A stretch of DNA of 15,158 nt from Deltaproteobacteria bacterium (lineage in GTDB: Bacteria > Desulfobacterota > UBA8473). The stretch is from assembly GCA_030623035.1 (NCBI GenBank), contig JAUXFK010000038.1, positions 1-15,158 of the forward strand, in the 5' to 3' direction. Below the pieces are notes generated by a model that was not told the origin of the DNA, did not search any database, and saw nothing but the letters and a program-made list of their open reading frames with translations. How positions within the stretch are numbered: position 1 is the stretch's first letter; every line of letters begins with the position of its first letter. Shown in pieces: positions 6,609-14,255 of this stretch. The translations under genes and the position numbers were made by a program.

Positions 6609-6658
6609 AAAGAATAAAAGAAAAAGATTTAGTAGTTATTAGTGAAGGGAGTCTGTAG
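6598..6658 (+). other. Orphan strong ribosome-binding site with a 17-codon frame
   Basis: AAAAGGAGGTG (6597-6607) overlaps the end of the CoA-transferase gene but no full gene follows. A GTG at 6605 opens a 17-codon frame (VKRIKEKDLVVISEGSL) ending in TAG at 6656-6658. Alternatively, an ATA eight bases after the AGGAGG sits where an ATG would be expected. It may be a leader peptide, a translational enhancer for the next gene, or what remains of a deleted gene. The rest of the gap up to 6702 holds the GGAGGAAC site of the binding-protein gene. Confidence 0.25.
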
Positions 6659-6702
6659 GTTTTAAAAAATTGAAGTAAGAAGTTAAAAAAGGAGGAACAA
6701 TC

Positions 6703-7695
6703 ATGAAGAGACAATGTTTATTGGTGATGTTATCGTTTTTGCTTGTTGCCTTCATTTCAGGCGATGTTTTCGCTGGAAGCACCTACAGAATCAAATGGGG
6801 AGTGGCATCACCTCGTATAGGATCTTTTGCTTATATTGCTACTCTAAGCAGGACGGTTAACAAGGATCTGAAGGGTCAAGTTGTTCTTTCGCCAATGGAA
6901 ACAGGGGGTTTTCTGGATAACATCCTAAGACTCCGGAAAAGATTGCTCCATTGTGGGCTTACAAATAATCTGGCTGCTTATGCTTGTTACAAAGGCGTTG
7001 CGGATTTCAAAGGAAAAGGTGATGATCAACTAAGGGGACTATGGGGAGGATATGTAGCTCCGGTTCTGCAAGTGGCTATTAAGGGGAAGGGTATCAACAG
7101 TATTTATGATCTAAATGGCAAACCTTACGTTATGAGTCCAGGAACAACTGGGGGTCGATTATCCAAAATGTTTCTTGAATCTTTGGGGATCAACGCTGAT
7201 TACAAACTGATGGGAATTTCCTCGGGGATTGATGCTATGAAAGCTGGATCGGTAGATGCTTTCTACCGAATTGGGCCCTTAGATTCTTCTATCCTCGAAA
7301 TACAATCGACTATGGACGTTGTTTTCTTGCCGGTTACTAATGATGATTTAGAAAAGTTTGAAAAGGCCTGGCCTAAACATGGCCTCCAATTTACCCTGCC
7401 GGCTAATATTTACAGGGACCAAACTGAACCAGTCCTTTGTCTGGCCTATGCCTGTGGAGACTACAGTCATACCGGTGTTCCTGAAGATGTTATCTATAAA
7501 ATTGTGATGTCTGCATATAAGAATCGTGAAAAGATTGCCAAGACTGTACCAATAACCAGAGACGGGAATTGGGCAGATATGTGGAATCAGACTCTCAAAT
7601 ATATGGAGGTTCCTCTCCATAAAGGTGCCATCAAGGCTTACCGAGAACTGGGTTTCACAATTCCAGATAGGCTTATTCCGCCAGAGGCGAGATAG
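6703..7695 (+). CDS. TAXI-family TRAP transporter periplasmic solute-binding protein
   Basis: It has a Sec signal peptide (MKRQ, then a hydrophobic core, cleavage likely after VFA at residue 24) and a mature part of ~306 residues, so it acts in the periplasm. The mature chain follows the TAXI pattern: an opening strand RIKWGVASPRIGSFAYIATL, a ligand-loop region around ETGGFLDNILRL, VQVAIKGKG-like strand (LQVAIKGKGINSIYDLNGKP), SPGTTGGRLSKMFLESLGI, SGIDAMKAGSVDAFYRIG and a C-terminal helical segment with DWADMW-like NWADMWNQTLKYMEVPLHKGAIKAYRE. The first strand differs from the usual G-T-G-G-x-x-G, so the ligand may not be glutamate-like. AAAAAAGGAGGAACAATC is a strong ribosome-binding site. 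It works with the fused permease at 8366, but is separated from it by a lipoprotein gene and a terminator. Ligand: probably an organic acid. Confidence 0.88.
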   Translation: MKRQCLLVMLSFLLVAFISGDVFAGSTYRIKWGVASPRIGSFAYIATLSRTVNKDLKGQVVLSPMETGGFLDNILRLRKRLLHCGLTNNLAAYACYKGVADFKGKGDDQLRGLWGGYVAPVLQVAIKGKGINSIYDLNGKPYVMSPGTTGGRLSKMFLESLGINADYKLMGISSGIDAMKAGSVDAFYRIGPLDSSILEIQSTMDVVFLPVTNDDLEKFEKAWPKHGLQFTLPANIYRDQTEPVLCLAYACGDYSHTGVPEDVIYKIVMSAYKNREKIAKTVPITRDGNWADMWNQTLKYMEVPLHKGAIKAYRELGFTIPDRLIPPEAR

Positions 7696-7712
7696 ATGGG
7701 GAGGTAAATGCC

Positions 7713-8108
7713 ATGAGAAAGAAAAGTAAATTTTTTAGCATAGTGATTTTTTGTGTAAGCGTGATGGTTATGTTGGCTTTTGTTTCCTGTACGACAACTG
7801 AAACTTCTAAGAAGGTTACAAAACCTACCGTTTCCGTTGTTGGCGATGGAATGCCTGGAAAAACATTTGAAATTAACGGAACTGGTTTTATACCTGGCGA
7901 GGTGGTAGAACTTTTACTTGAGATGGAAGATATTCCTATCATTGTCGGGAGAAAAGGGAAAGTAATCAAAGCAAAAGAGGATGGCACGTTCACGGCTAAA
8001 ACGAATTATCCTAACAAATTGGTTGCTATCCCTGGCTCTTGGAATTTGGTGGCCGAAGGAAATAAAGGTACCAGTGCAACTTGTAAAGTAAAGATAAATA
8101 AACCTTAA
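7713..8108 (+). CDS. Small Ig-like lipoprotein associated with the TRAP system
   Basis: This 131-residue protein has a charged start (MRKKSK), a hydrophobic stretch and a lipobox-like LAFVSC ending at Cys26. Phe at -3 is not the usual residue, but lipid attachment is still likely. A TTTETSKK linker leads to a single ~95-residue beta-rich domain with GMPGKTFEINGTGFIPGEVV, a pattern of bacterial Ig/IPT-like folds, and later EDGTFTAKT and GSWNLVAEGNKG. The ATG has GGGGAGG at a good distance and lies 18 bases after the binding-protein gene, so they are co-transcribed. It is the last gene before the terminator at 8150. I do not recognise a named family. A role as membrane anchor, docking partner or cell-surface accessory of the TAXI protein is inference from position only. 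Confidence 0.75.
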   Translation: MRKKSKFFSIVIFCVSVMVMLAFVSCTTTETSKKVTKPTVSVVGDGMPGKTFEINGTGFIPGEVVELLLEMEDIPIIVGRKGKVIKAKEDGTFTAKTNYPNKLVAIPGSWNLVAEGNKGTSATCKVKINKP

Positions 8109-8149
8109 CATTTACCTGTTGTTTAACTGTGCTTTCGCTGGTGGTAATT

Positions 8150-8198
8150 ACAAGAGCCATCAAATGTCATTTTGTGTCGTGATGGCTCTTGTTTTTTT
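8150..8198 (+). terminator. Strong intrinsic terminator inside the TRAP gene cluster
   Basis: ACAAGAGCCATCA (8150-8162) and TGATGGCTCTTGT (8180-8192) form a perfect 13-bp stem with a 17-base loop, followed directly by a run of T (8192-8198). It lies 42 bases past the lipoprotein stop and 168 bases before the permease, so it separates the binding-protein/lipoprotein transcript from the permease. Confidence 0.88.
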
Positions 8199-8365
8199 AT
8201 TGCATCTCACCCCCTGATCTTCTTTCCTTAAGGAGAGAATTGGAACCTATAGAACTTCAGTTTAACATGATAATAAATAGAAACTAAGTAGTCTATAAAT
8301 AAGAGAAACTCTAAACATGTCAGTTTTTATATGATGTTCCTATAAAAAATACTTTAAGGGAGACA
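8199..8365 (+). promoter_or_regulatory. Leader of the TRAP permease gene
   Basis: This 167-base gap holds no gene. It is AT-rich and should contain a promoter if the upstream terminator is efficient, but I found no pair of -35/-10 boxes at good spacing; GATAAT in CATGATAATAAATAG (near 8268) is a possible lone -10. The ribosome-binding site AAGGGAG (8356-8362) is close to the start. Confidence 0.25.
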
Positions 8366-10387
8366 ATGATGCGAGATTTGACCGGGATTTGGAAATGGAT
8401 AGTGGCAACGATAACTACCGTTGCCGTGGGTTTTATAATTTTTACCTGTTTATGGCGTCCTTACCATCCAGCCCTCCAGGGTTCGGTCATATTATCATTT
8501 GGAATGTTAGTAGTTTTTCTAAATCGCCCAATTAGCAAAAAAGCCATGGGGAAACGGCATTCAAATCTAATGAGACTTATGGTATTCGGTACAGACAATT
8601 CGCCTTCGGTACTCGATGTAATCTTCGTGATTCTTGGAAGTGCCCCTTGCATATTTGTAATTATTTTTTGGGAACCGATCGTCAGTAATCCTCTCACATA
8701 TGAAACCTATTATCTTGTTTTAGGAGCCGTTTTATTTTTAATGCTTTTAGAGGGTACTCGGAGAACGTTAGGTTATATAGTTCCTATCGTTGTGATACTG
8801 TTTGTTTTATATGCTTTACTGGGGCATTTACTCCCGGCTGAAATAGGACATGCAGGCTATGGTCTTGAAGAGTTACTCTACATTTTTTATCTGACAACTG
8901 AGGGCGTTTGGGGCTTGTTAACAGATCTAACGAGCCGTCTTATTGCGATATTTGTTCTGCTTGGGCCGATTCTTTTTGCTTGTGGTGTCGGCAATGCCTT
9001 TGTAAAGTGGGCACGTTTTACGGGTGGGCGAATCCGTGGAGGTGGAGGTCAGATTGCCCTTTTAGCAAGTGCAGGATTAGGAATGCTTTCCGGATCTTCG
9101 GTTGCCAATGTAGCCACAACAGGAACATTTACTATTCCCACCATGAAAAAGCTTGGCTATAATCCGGAATTCGCTGGAGCAACAGAGGCTTCGGCATCAT
9201 CTGGTGGACAGATAATGCCTCCTATAATGGGTGCTGGTGCTTTTGTTATGGCTGAATTGCTGGGGATAAGATACACATCGATTATGGTCGCTGCTATCAT
9301 TCCTGCCATTTGTTACTTTATGGGGATAGGAAGCGGGATCTATGTCCTTGCTGGAAAATACGGTTTGGGCAAACTTCCAAGCCGGTTAATTCCTAAATGG
9401 AGGGAACTTCTAAATCCACGTGAGATTATTAATGCAATTATTCCTATTGGGCTCCTTATTTACCTTTTAGTTCGCTATCTACCTCCACAGAATTGTGCCG
9501 CCTGGGCGCTTGTGTCAGCCCTACTGATTTTCTTTTTGATAGGAGGACCATTGAGGCGACGTGAGATAGGAAAAAGGGTCCGGATCAGTTTGCGTGCTTT
9601 CTTTACCTCTGCAACTGGAGCCTTAGTCATGTTGATTATTATGATGAGTTGTGTTCAGACTATTGTTACACTTATCAATGCTACCGGTCTTGGTGTTAAG
9701 ACTTCAGAACTTATCGTAAACCTTGCTGGTGACAGTGCCTTTCTTGCTTTAATAGCGGTTATGGTGGTTGCCATTATTCTTGGAATGGGCATGTCTACAA
9801 CGGCGGCCTATGTTATTGCCGCTTCTGTACTGGGGCCAGCATTAATCATGCTGGGATTAGAGCCTTTACCCTCGCACCTGTTTATATTCTATTTTGCGAT
9901 TGCCTCTGGAATCACACCTCCGGTATGTGTGGCTGTCTTTACTGCCAAGACTATTTCCGGAGGAAGCTGGCTTAAGATGGCCGTGATTTCCATGGGGCTC
10001 AGCATAGGAGGGTATATTATTCCCTATTACTTTATCTACCAGCCGGCTATTCTTATGAAGGGAGGGCTTTGGATTACTTTGGGGATTATAGCTGCTGTGA
10101 TGATAGCGATGTTTTTTATCGAAGTGGGAGTTTTTGGATATTTAAAAAAACCTGCATCCTGGCCAGAACGTATTTTCTTTCTGGCTGGCGGCGCATTACT
10201 TATGAAATTTAGCTTACTTACAGTTATCATCGGGCTGGTTTGTATAGCACTTGCTATTGTAAGTCATTTGTTCATGCCAGACATTTCAGTCATTGGCAAA
10301 AGACCGGCGCAAGTACAGATGGTCGATTTGAGCAAGGTCGAGTGGGATGAAAAAGATACAGATATTAGTCTTGATTTAAGCGAGTAA
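8366..10387 (+). CDS. TRAP transporter fused permease (4TM/12TM, DctQ-DctM fusion)
   Basis: This 673-residue inner-membrane protein joins the small (DctQ-like) and large (DctM-like) TRAP subunits, as is normal for TAXI-type systems. It uses a sodium or proton gradient to import the acid delivered by the binding protein. The N-terminal ~150 residues contain several hydrophobic helices, and the rest about a dozen more. Family motifs are SASSGGQIMPPIMGAGAF (~275-292), MAELLGIRYTSI, GMGMSTTAAYVIAASVLGP (~473-491) and ASGITPPVCVAVFTAK. The C-terminus ends in a charged ~30-residue cytoplasmic tail. Two ATG codons are adjacent-in-frame (8366 and 8369). The AAGGGAG site is only 3 bases from the first and 6 from the second, so 8369 may be the true start. 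It is cut off from its binding-protein gene by a strong terminator. Confidence 0.95.
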   Translation: MMRDLTGIWKWIVATITTVAVGFIIFTCLWRPYHPALQGSVILSFGMLVVFLNRPISKKAMGKRHSNLMRLMVFGTDNSPSVLDVIFVILGSAPCIFVIIFWEPIVSNPLTYETYYLVLGAVLFLMLLEGTRRTLGYIVPIVVILFVLYALLGHLLPAEIGHAGYGLEELLYIFYLTTEGVWGLLTDLTSRLIAIFVLLGPILFACGVGNAFVKWARFTGGRIRGGGGQIALLASAGLGMLSGSSVANVATTGTFTIPTMKKLGYNPEFAGATEASASSGGQIMPPIMGAGAFVMAELLGIRYTSIMVAAIIPAICYFMGIGSGIYVLAGKYGLGKLPSRLIPKWRELLNPREIINAIIPIGLLIYLLVRYLPPQNCAAWALVSALLIFFLIGGPLRRREIGKRVRISLRAFFTSATGALVMLIIMMSCVQTIVTLINATGLGVKTSELIVNLAGDSAFLALIAVMVVAIILGMGMSTTAAYVIAASVLGPALIMLGLEPLPSHLFIFYFAIASGITPPVCVAVFTAKTISGGSWLKMAVISMGLSIGGYIIPYYFIYQPAILMKGGLWITLGIIAAVMIAMFFIEVGVFGYLKKPASWPERIFFLAGGALLMKFSLLTVIIGLVCIALAIVSHLFMPDISVIGKRPAQVQMVDLSKVEWDEKDTDISLDLSE

Positions 10388-10496
10388 GTTCATTTATTCA
10401 GGTTTGGGGAGCTATCCTAACTAACGGATTAGACTCATTTCTACTTTTTAGTGCTCCTCTGTAGCACGTATTCTAAAGAGGACGGAACCTAATATT
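10388..10496 (+). other. Short gap with small hairpin before the MBL gene
   Basis: GTGCT (10451-10455) pairs with AGCAC (10463-10467), a 5-bp stem with no following T-run. AGAGGA (10477-10482) is the only ribosome-binding candidate and is 14 bases from the MBL ATG, longer than ideal. Nothing else was recognised. Confidence 0.25.
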
Positions 10497-11333
10497 ATGA
10501 AAGTCAAATTAATTACCCTGTGTGAAAATACTGCTGCGAAACCCGGATTTATTTCTGAATGGGGATGGAGCATTATTGTTCAGGCCGACGATTTAAATGT
10601 TTTGTTTGATACGGGCGGAAATTTTGCAGCAGTGCGAAATGCCGACAGGCTCGGAGTCGACTTCCGCACTATAAATAAAATCGTGCTGAGTCATGCTCAT
10701 GCAGACCATACGGGAGGCTTACGTGAAGTCTTAAGAAGAACAGGAGAAATAGAGGTTATCGCTCATCCAGCCGTCTGGGAGTTAAAATACACGAAACGGC
10801 CATACGAAAAAAAAGCGGCATTTATTGGAGTCCCATTTACCAGAGAGGAGCTGGAACTTTTTGGAGCTTCATTCAAACTTAGTAAAGAGCCTGTCCAAAT
10901 CTCTGAGAATATAATGACCACGGGCGAAATATTAGTAACAACAGACTTTGAAGCTATAGAGCCCATTTTCTACGTAAAGGAGAAGGATACATTAAGATAT
11001 GACTCTATACCTGATGACCTTGCTTTAATAGTAAAAACCGAAAAGGGTCTTGTAATTATTCTTGGTTGTGGACATCGTGGAATTATAAATACAATATATC
11101 ATGCCCAAAATATAACAGGAGAGAAAAAAGTACATACTGTAGTGGGCGGTACCCACCTTTTTCCTAAAACTGATGAGCAAATAGATAAAACCATTGCAGC
11201 GCTAAAAAAAATTGGAGTGAAAAAAATTGGTGTCTCACACTGTACTGGCTTTCATGCCTCTATGCGCCTTGCTCAGGCGCTTGGGGATAAATTTTTCTTA
11301 AACAGCGCGGGGACTATATACAACCTTGATTAG
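10497..11333 (+). CDS. MBL-fold metallo-hydrolase, COG1237 type
   Basis: This 278-residue cytoplasmic metallo-beta-lactamase-fold protein has no signal peptide. It shows the metal-binding set FDTGG (Asp38), SHAHADHTGGL (H66, H68, D70, H71), ILGCGHRGI (H193), VVGGTHLF (H220) and SHCTG near the end (H248). This pattern is that of COG1237, the group often annotated as 7,8-dihydropterin-6-methyl-4-(beta-D-ribofuranosyl)-aminobenzene-5'-phosphate synthase relatives. That specific activity should not be assumed in a bacterial catabolic cluster. More plausible (inference) is hydrolysis of an ester, lactone or thioester of the imported compound. It sits between the TRAP permease and an acyl-CoA synthetase. 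It is paralogous to the truncated gene at 14843 and to the relic at 4172. Confidence 0.88.
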   Translation: MKVKLITLCENTAAKPGFISEWGWSIIVQADDLNVLFDTGGNFAAVRNADRLGVDFRTINKIVLSHAHADHTGGLREVLRRTGEIEVIAHPAVWELKYTKRPYEKKAAFIGVPFTREELELFGASFKLSKEPVQISENIMTTGEILVTTDFEAIEPIFYVKEKDTLRYDSIPDDLALIVKTEKGLVIILGCGHRGIINTIYHAQNITGEKKVHTVVGGTHLFPKTDEQIDKTIAALKKIGVKKIGVSHCTGFHASMRLAQALGDKFFLNSAGTIYNLD

Positions 11334-11401
11334 TGGAAATGTTTATTGTACGCTTTTATAATAGGGTAACGTTATCATCATATAAATAAGCGGGATTTGA
11401 T

Positions 11402-12931
11402 ATGGGGAGTGAATGTCTTAAGGATTGTTTCTTGGATAGTTTTTTGATGCGGGGAGAAAAAAAAGCGATAAGATTCCTTCGCGAAGGCATAATAGAGACA
11501 GAGATTTCCTATAAAAATTTGGATCAGGATGCCAATCGAATAGCTAATACTTTTCTCTCTTTAGGGATTAAAAAGGGTGACAGGGTAATTCTTTATCTCC
11601 CCAAATCCCTCTGTTTTATTGTTGCTCATCTTGCACTTCAAAAGATAGGAGCTATTTCAGTCCCCTTGAATCCGGGTTTTAAACAATCAGAGATGGTATA
11701 TCTGCTTGAGGATACGGAAGCAAAACTGGTGATAGCTGGAACTGAACAAGAGGCCATAATAAAAGGAATATCTCCCCATTTAACTACTTTAGTAATTCCT
11801 ACTGAGAGGCCTTATCAAGACATCGGTTCTTTTCGATCCGCTTCGGATAGTATGCCCCAGACAGATATCGGACCAGAAGATCCTGGTCTCATTATTTATA
11901 CCTCAGGAACCACAGGGAAACCCAAAGGGGCTATTCTTACCCAGAAGAAGCTGATCCATGATACAAGAAATGTTATAAACACATGGAAGATAACAGAATC
12001 TGATGTGTTCTGTCACGTACTTCCTCTTTTTCATGTTCATGGACTTTGTTTTTCTCTTTATACTGCCTTAATGGCAGGGTCCCATGTGATCATGCTTGAT
12101 GAATTTTCGCCAGAAAATACCATAGAAGTATTGGCGAAAAAAGAGGGGGAATATGTTTGTACTCTATTTATGGCTGTTCCCTCAATGTATGAAAAGATGA
12201 TGGACTATTTGGGAGAAAATATCCTGGACTTTGGGCATATCCGGTTATGGACGTCTGGCTCGGCACCACTTCTGCCAAGGAAATTTGAGGAAATAAAAAG
12301 AAAGTTCGGCAAGGAACCAGTGGAACGAGAGGGTATGTCAGAGACTGGAATGAATTTTTCTAACCCGCTTAAGGGTGCAAGAAAGCCTGGTTCCATCGGT
12401 TTACCCCTGCCGGATCTTGAGGTGAGAATAGTAGACCCTGAAACATTTGTGGATGTGGTTCCCGGTCAAACAGGCGAGATATGGCTTAAGGGTCCCGCGG
12501 TGACCCCAGGTTACTGGCGAAAACCTGAAGAAACGAGCAAGACATTTAAAGACGGCTGGTTTAGAACGGGTGATCTGGGAAGAGTTGATGAGGACGGGTA
12601 CTATTATTTGACGGATCGTATCAAGCATATTATTATTTCAGGAGGTGAAAATATCTCCCCAAAAGAGGTGGAGGCGGTTATAAACCAGTTTGAGGATGTG
12701 GTTGAATCCTCTGTTGTAGGTATCCCGGATGAAAACTGGGGAGAGAAGGTTGTCGCGGCCGTTGTTATAAAATCTGGCTCCAATGTTAAAGTTCAAGAGA
12801 TTCAGAGGTTCTGTAAAGAACATCTTCATAAATGGAAATCTCCTAAGGAAATTGTTTTTCTGAAAGAATTACCCAAAAATAAAATGGGAAAAATATTGAA
12901 AGAAGAAGTAAAACATATTTTTAAATCCTGA
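11402..12931 (+). CDS. Acyl-CoA synthetase (AMP-forming), closest in motifs to malonyl-CoA synthetase MatB
   Basis: This is an adenylate-forming enzyme making an acyl-AMP and then an acyl-CoA. The core motifs are complete: IIYTSGTTGKPKGA (164-177), VLPLFHVHGL, GEIWLKGPAVTPGYW, FRTGDLG (T389-G390-D391), SGGENISPKEVE and the C-terminal catalytic lysine in PKNKMGKILK (K497). Length (509) is normal. The segment VEREGMSETGMNFSNP followed by KPGSIGLPLPDLEVR resembles MatB enzymes, which have E-R-Y-G-M-T-E-T-x-M-N-x-S-N-P. This suggests a small dicarboxylate such as malonate or a substituted malonate/succinate. The normally conserved aromatic residue is Glu310 here (EREGM), which is unusual. There is a weak ribosome-binding site (GCGGGA) 68 bases after the MBL gene. 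With the class III CoA-transferase it gives the cluster a second route to a CoA thioester. Confidence 0.92.
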   Translation: MGSECLKDCFLDSFLMRGEKKAIRFLREGIIETEISYKNLDQDANRIANTFLSLGIKKGDRVILYLPKSLCFIVAHLALQKIGAISVPLNPGFKQSEMVYLLEDTEAKLVIAGTEQEAIIKGISPHLTTLVIPTERPYQDIGSFRSASDSMPQTDIGPEDPGLIIYTSGTTGKPKGAILTQKKLIHDTRNVINTWKITESDVFCHVLPLFHVHGLCFSLYTALMAGSHVIMLDEFSPENTIEVLAKKEGEYVCTLFMAVPSMYEKMMDYLGENILDFGHIRLWTSGSAPLLPRKFEEIKRKFGKEPVEREGMSETGMNFSNPLKGARKPGSIGLPLPDLEVRIVDPETFVDVVPGQTGEIWLKGPAVTPGYWRKPEETSKTFKDGWFRTGDLGRVDEDGYYYLTDRIKHIIISGGENISPKEVEAVINQFEDVVESSVVGIPDENWGEKVVAAVVIKSGSNVKVQEIQRFCKEHLHKWKSPKEIVFLKELPKNKMGKILKEEVKHIFKS

Positions 12932-13015
12932 GAATCGGAAAAAGCCACAAAACTGGTATCCACTGTCTTTATAAAATCCTTAGCAGGTTAAGTGTTTAAT
13001 TCCTTCGGTTCAATT

Positions 13016-13046
13016 TATAATAATATTAAGCTTCTTTGTTGGGGGA
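13016..13046 (+). promoter_or_regulatory. Possible -10 box and ribosome-binding site for the M14-like gene
   Basis: The 127-base gap before the next gene contains a perfect TATAAT (13016-13021) without a recognisable -35, and a purine-rich GGGGGAAAGA (13041-13050) about 9 bases before the ATG at 13059. The gene may have its own weak promoter besides read-through. Confidence 0.3.
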
Positions 13047-13058
13047 AAGAGTATAGAA

Positions 13059-14255
13059 ATGGGATTTAGTTCATTTATTTCATATGAGGAGATAGACAAT
13101 TGGGTGGAGCAATATGTTAATAGTAATAAAAAAATTGCTTATGTGGAGATAATTGGTCAGTCAAATGAGGGAAGGGATATTAAAGCTATTCATGTTACAA
13201 ATAATGCTTTGCCAATAGATGATAAAGAAGTTGCTCTAATTATTATTGGCAGACATGGAGATGAATTGGGGACTCGAGTTGTTGGTCCTGCACTTCTTGA
13301 GTGGCTGGCCTCCAAAGAGGCAAAGAGGACCTTAGATCGTCAACATATAATTGTAGTTCCTGTAGCAAATCCTGACGCCTGCGTTCATGGTGTTTTTGGT
13401 CTGCCAGTCCACCATCTTTCGGACCTTGAAAAAAGATCTATTTTACAGTTAGGAGAAAAATATATACCTGATGTTGTTATGGATGTCCACAGTGTTGGCA
13501 AGGAAAAATACGGATTTAATTGGGGCGGCTTAGAAGCAGTGGTAATTGATCATAATGCTAATGCAGGAGAGGATCGGTACATTTTACAAAAAATGGCTGG
13601 AGAAATGGTTAATGCTGGCGCTAAAGCGGGATATCCATTTCTTTTACACACTCTTGAGCCTTATCAGAATTTAAGGAAAAAAACAGAAGTACTTTCCGAA
13701 CTTGTATTTAATAATCACGTTAACGGGGCATTGTATGCTTCTTTCCATTCGTTAACTTTTGGAATGGAAGTTAATCATTTTGTGCTTAGTTCTAATTGCA
13801 CTGCGAAAAGCGGGTTAGCGGTGATAAAATCTATGTTAGAAATGGGAAACCATGTCTTTCCCTGGGAGTACTATCCTGGTTATCCAAACAGAATACTTAG
13901 TGGTGACTTTCTTGCTTCAGTGAGGTCTAAAGGCAAAAATGCAAATGAACGGCGTAATTCACGTAAAGAAATATGGTCTAAACGTAATTTCTTTGAAGTT
14001 CCTTTTAACCCTTACAGGGAAATGTTAGATGATCGTTCCGTAAAAATTACTGTAAAGTATTCTGGAAAGGAAGAGATTGCAGATGGTATTACGATAAATT
14101 TTCGTATTCGAGGAACTCCAGAAATCAAAAGAATCAACATGAATGATGAGAATATATATTATCATACGAAAAGGGATAAATGTTCAACATATGTGTTTCT
14201 GGATTTGGAAACAATCAAGGAAAATGATGTTCGGGAGATAGTTGCAGAATTCTAA
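13059..14255 (+). CDS. M14-like zinc carboxypeptidase / AstE-ASPA-type deacylase
   Basis: The 398-residue protein opens with the M14 pattern SYEEIDNWVEQYV ... IGQSNEGRDIKAIHV. It carries a plausible zinc site: HGDE (H66, E69) for the first H-x-x-E and DVHSVG (H144) for the third ligand. A glutamate in FGMEVNH (E237) fits the catalytic base. VPVANPDAC (104-106, N-P-D) is the substrate-binding segment, but the following Asn-Arg pair typical of true carboxypeptidases is not visible, so the carboxylate-binding site differs. No signal peptide is present, so it should act in the cytoplasm. A ~100-residue C-terminal part after residue 290 has no clear match. In a TRAP/CoA-activation cluster, removal of an acyl or amino-acid group from an imported conjugate is more likely than protein digestion (inference). 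Confidence 0.8.
   Translation: MGFSSFISYEEIDNWVEQYVNSNKKIAYVEIIGQSNEGRDIKAIHVTNNALPIDDKEVALIIIGRHGDELGTRVVGPALLEWLASKEAKRTLDRQHIIVVPVANPDACVHGVFGLPVHHLSDLEKRSILQLGEKYIPDVVMDVHSVGKEKYGFNWGGLEAVVIDHNANAGEDRYILQKMAGEMVNAGAKAGYPFLLHTLEPYQNLRKKTEVLSELVFNNHVNGALYASFHSLTFGMEVNHFVLSSNCTAKSGLAVIKSMLEMGNHVFPWEYYPGYPNRILSGDFLASVRSKGKNANERRNSRKEIWSKRNFFEVPFNPYREMLDDRSVKITVKYSGKEEIADGITINFRIRGTPEIKRINMNDENIYYHTKRDKCSTYVFLDLETIKENDVREIVAEF

Noticed and set aside
10497..11333. Assignment as archaeal-type methanopterin-pathway synthase or as a quorum-quenching lactonase
   Set aside because: The motifs define the COG1237-type MBL fold, but neither specific activity can be supported from sequence and the genomic context is catabolic.
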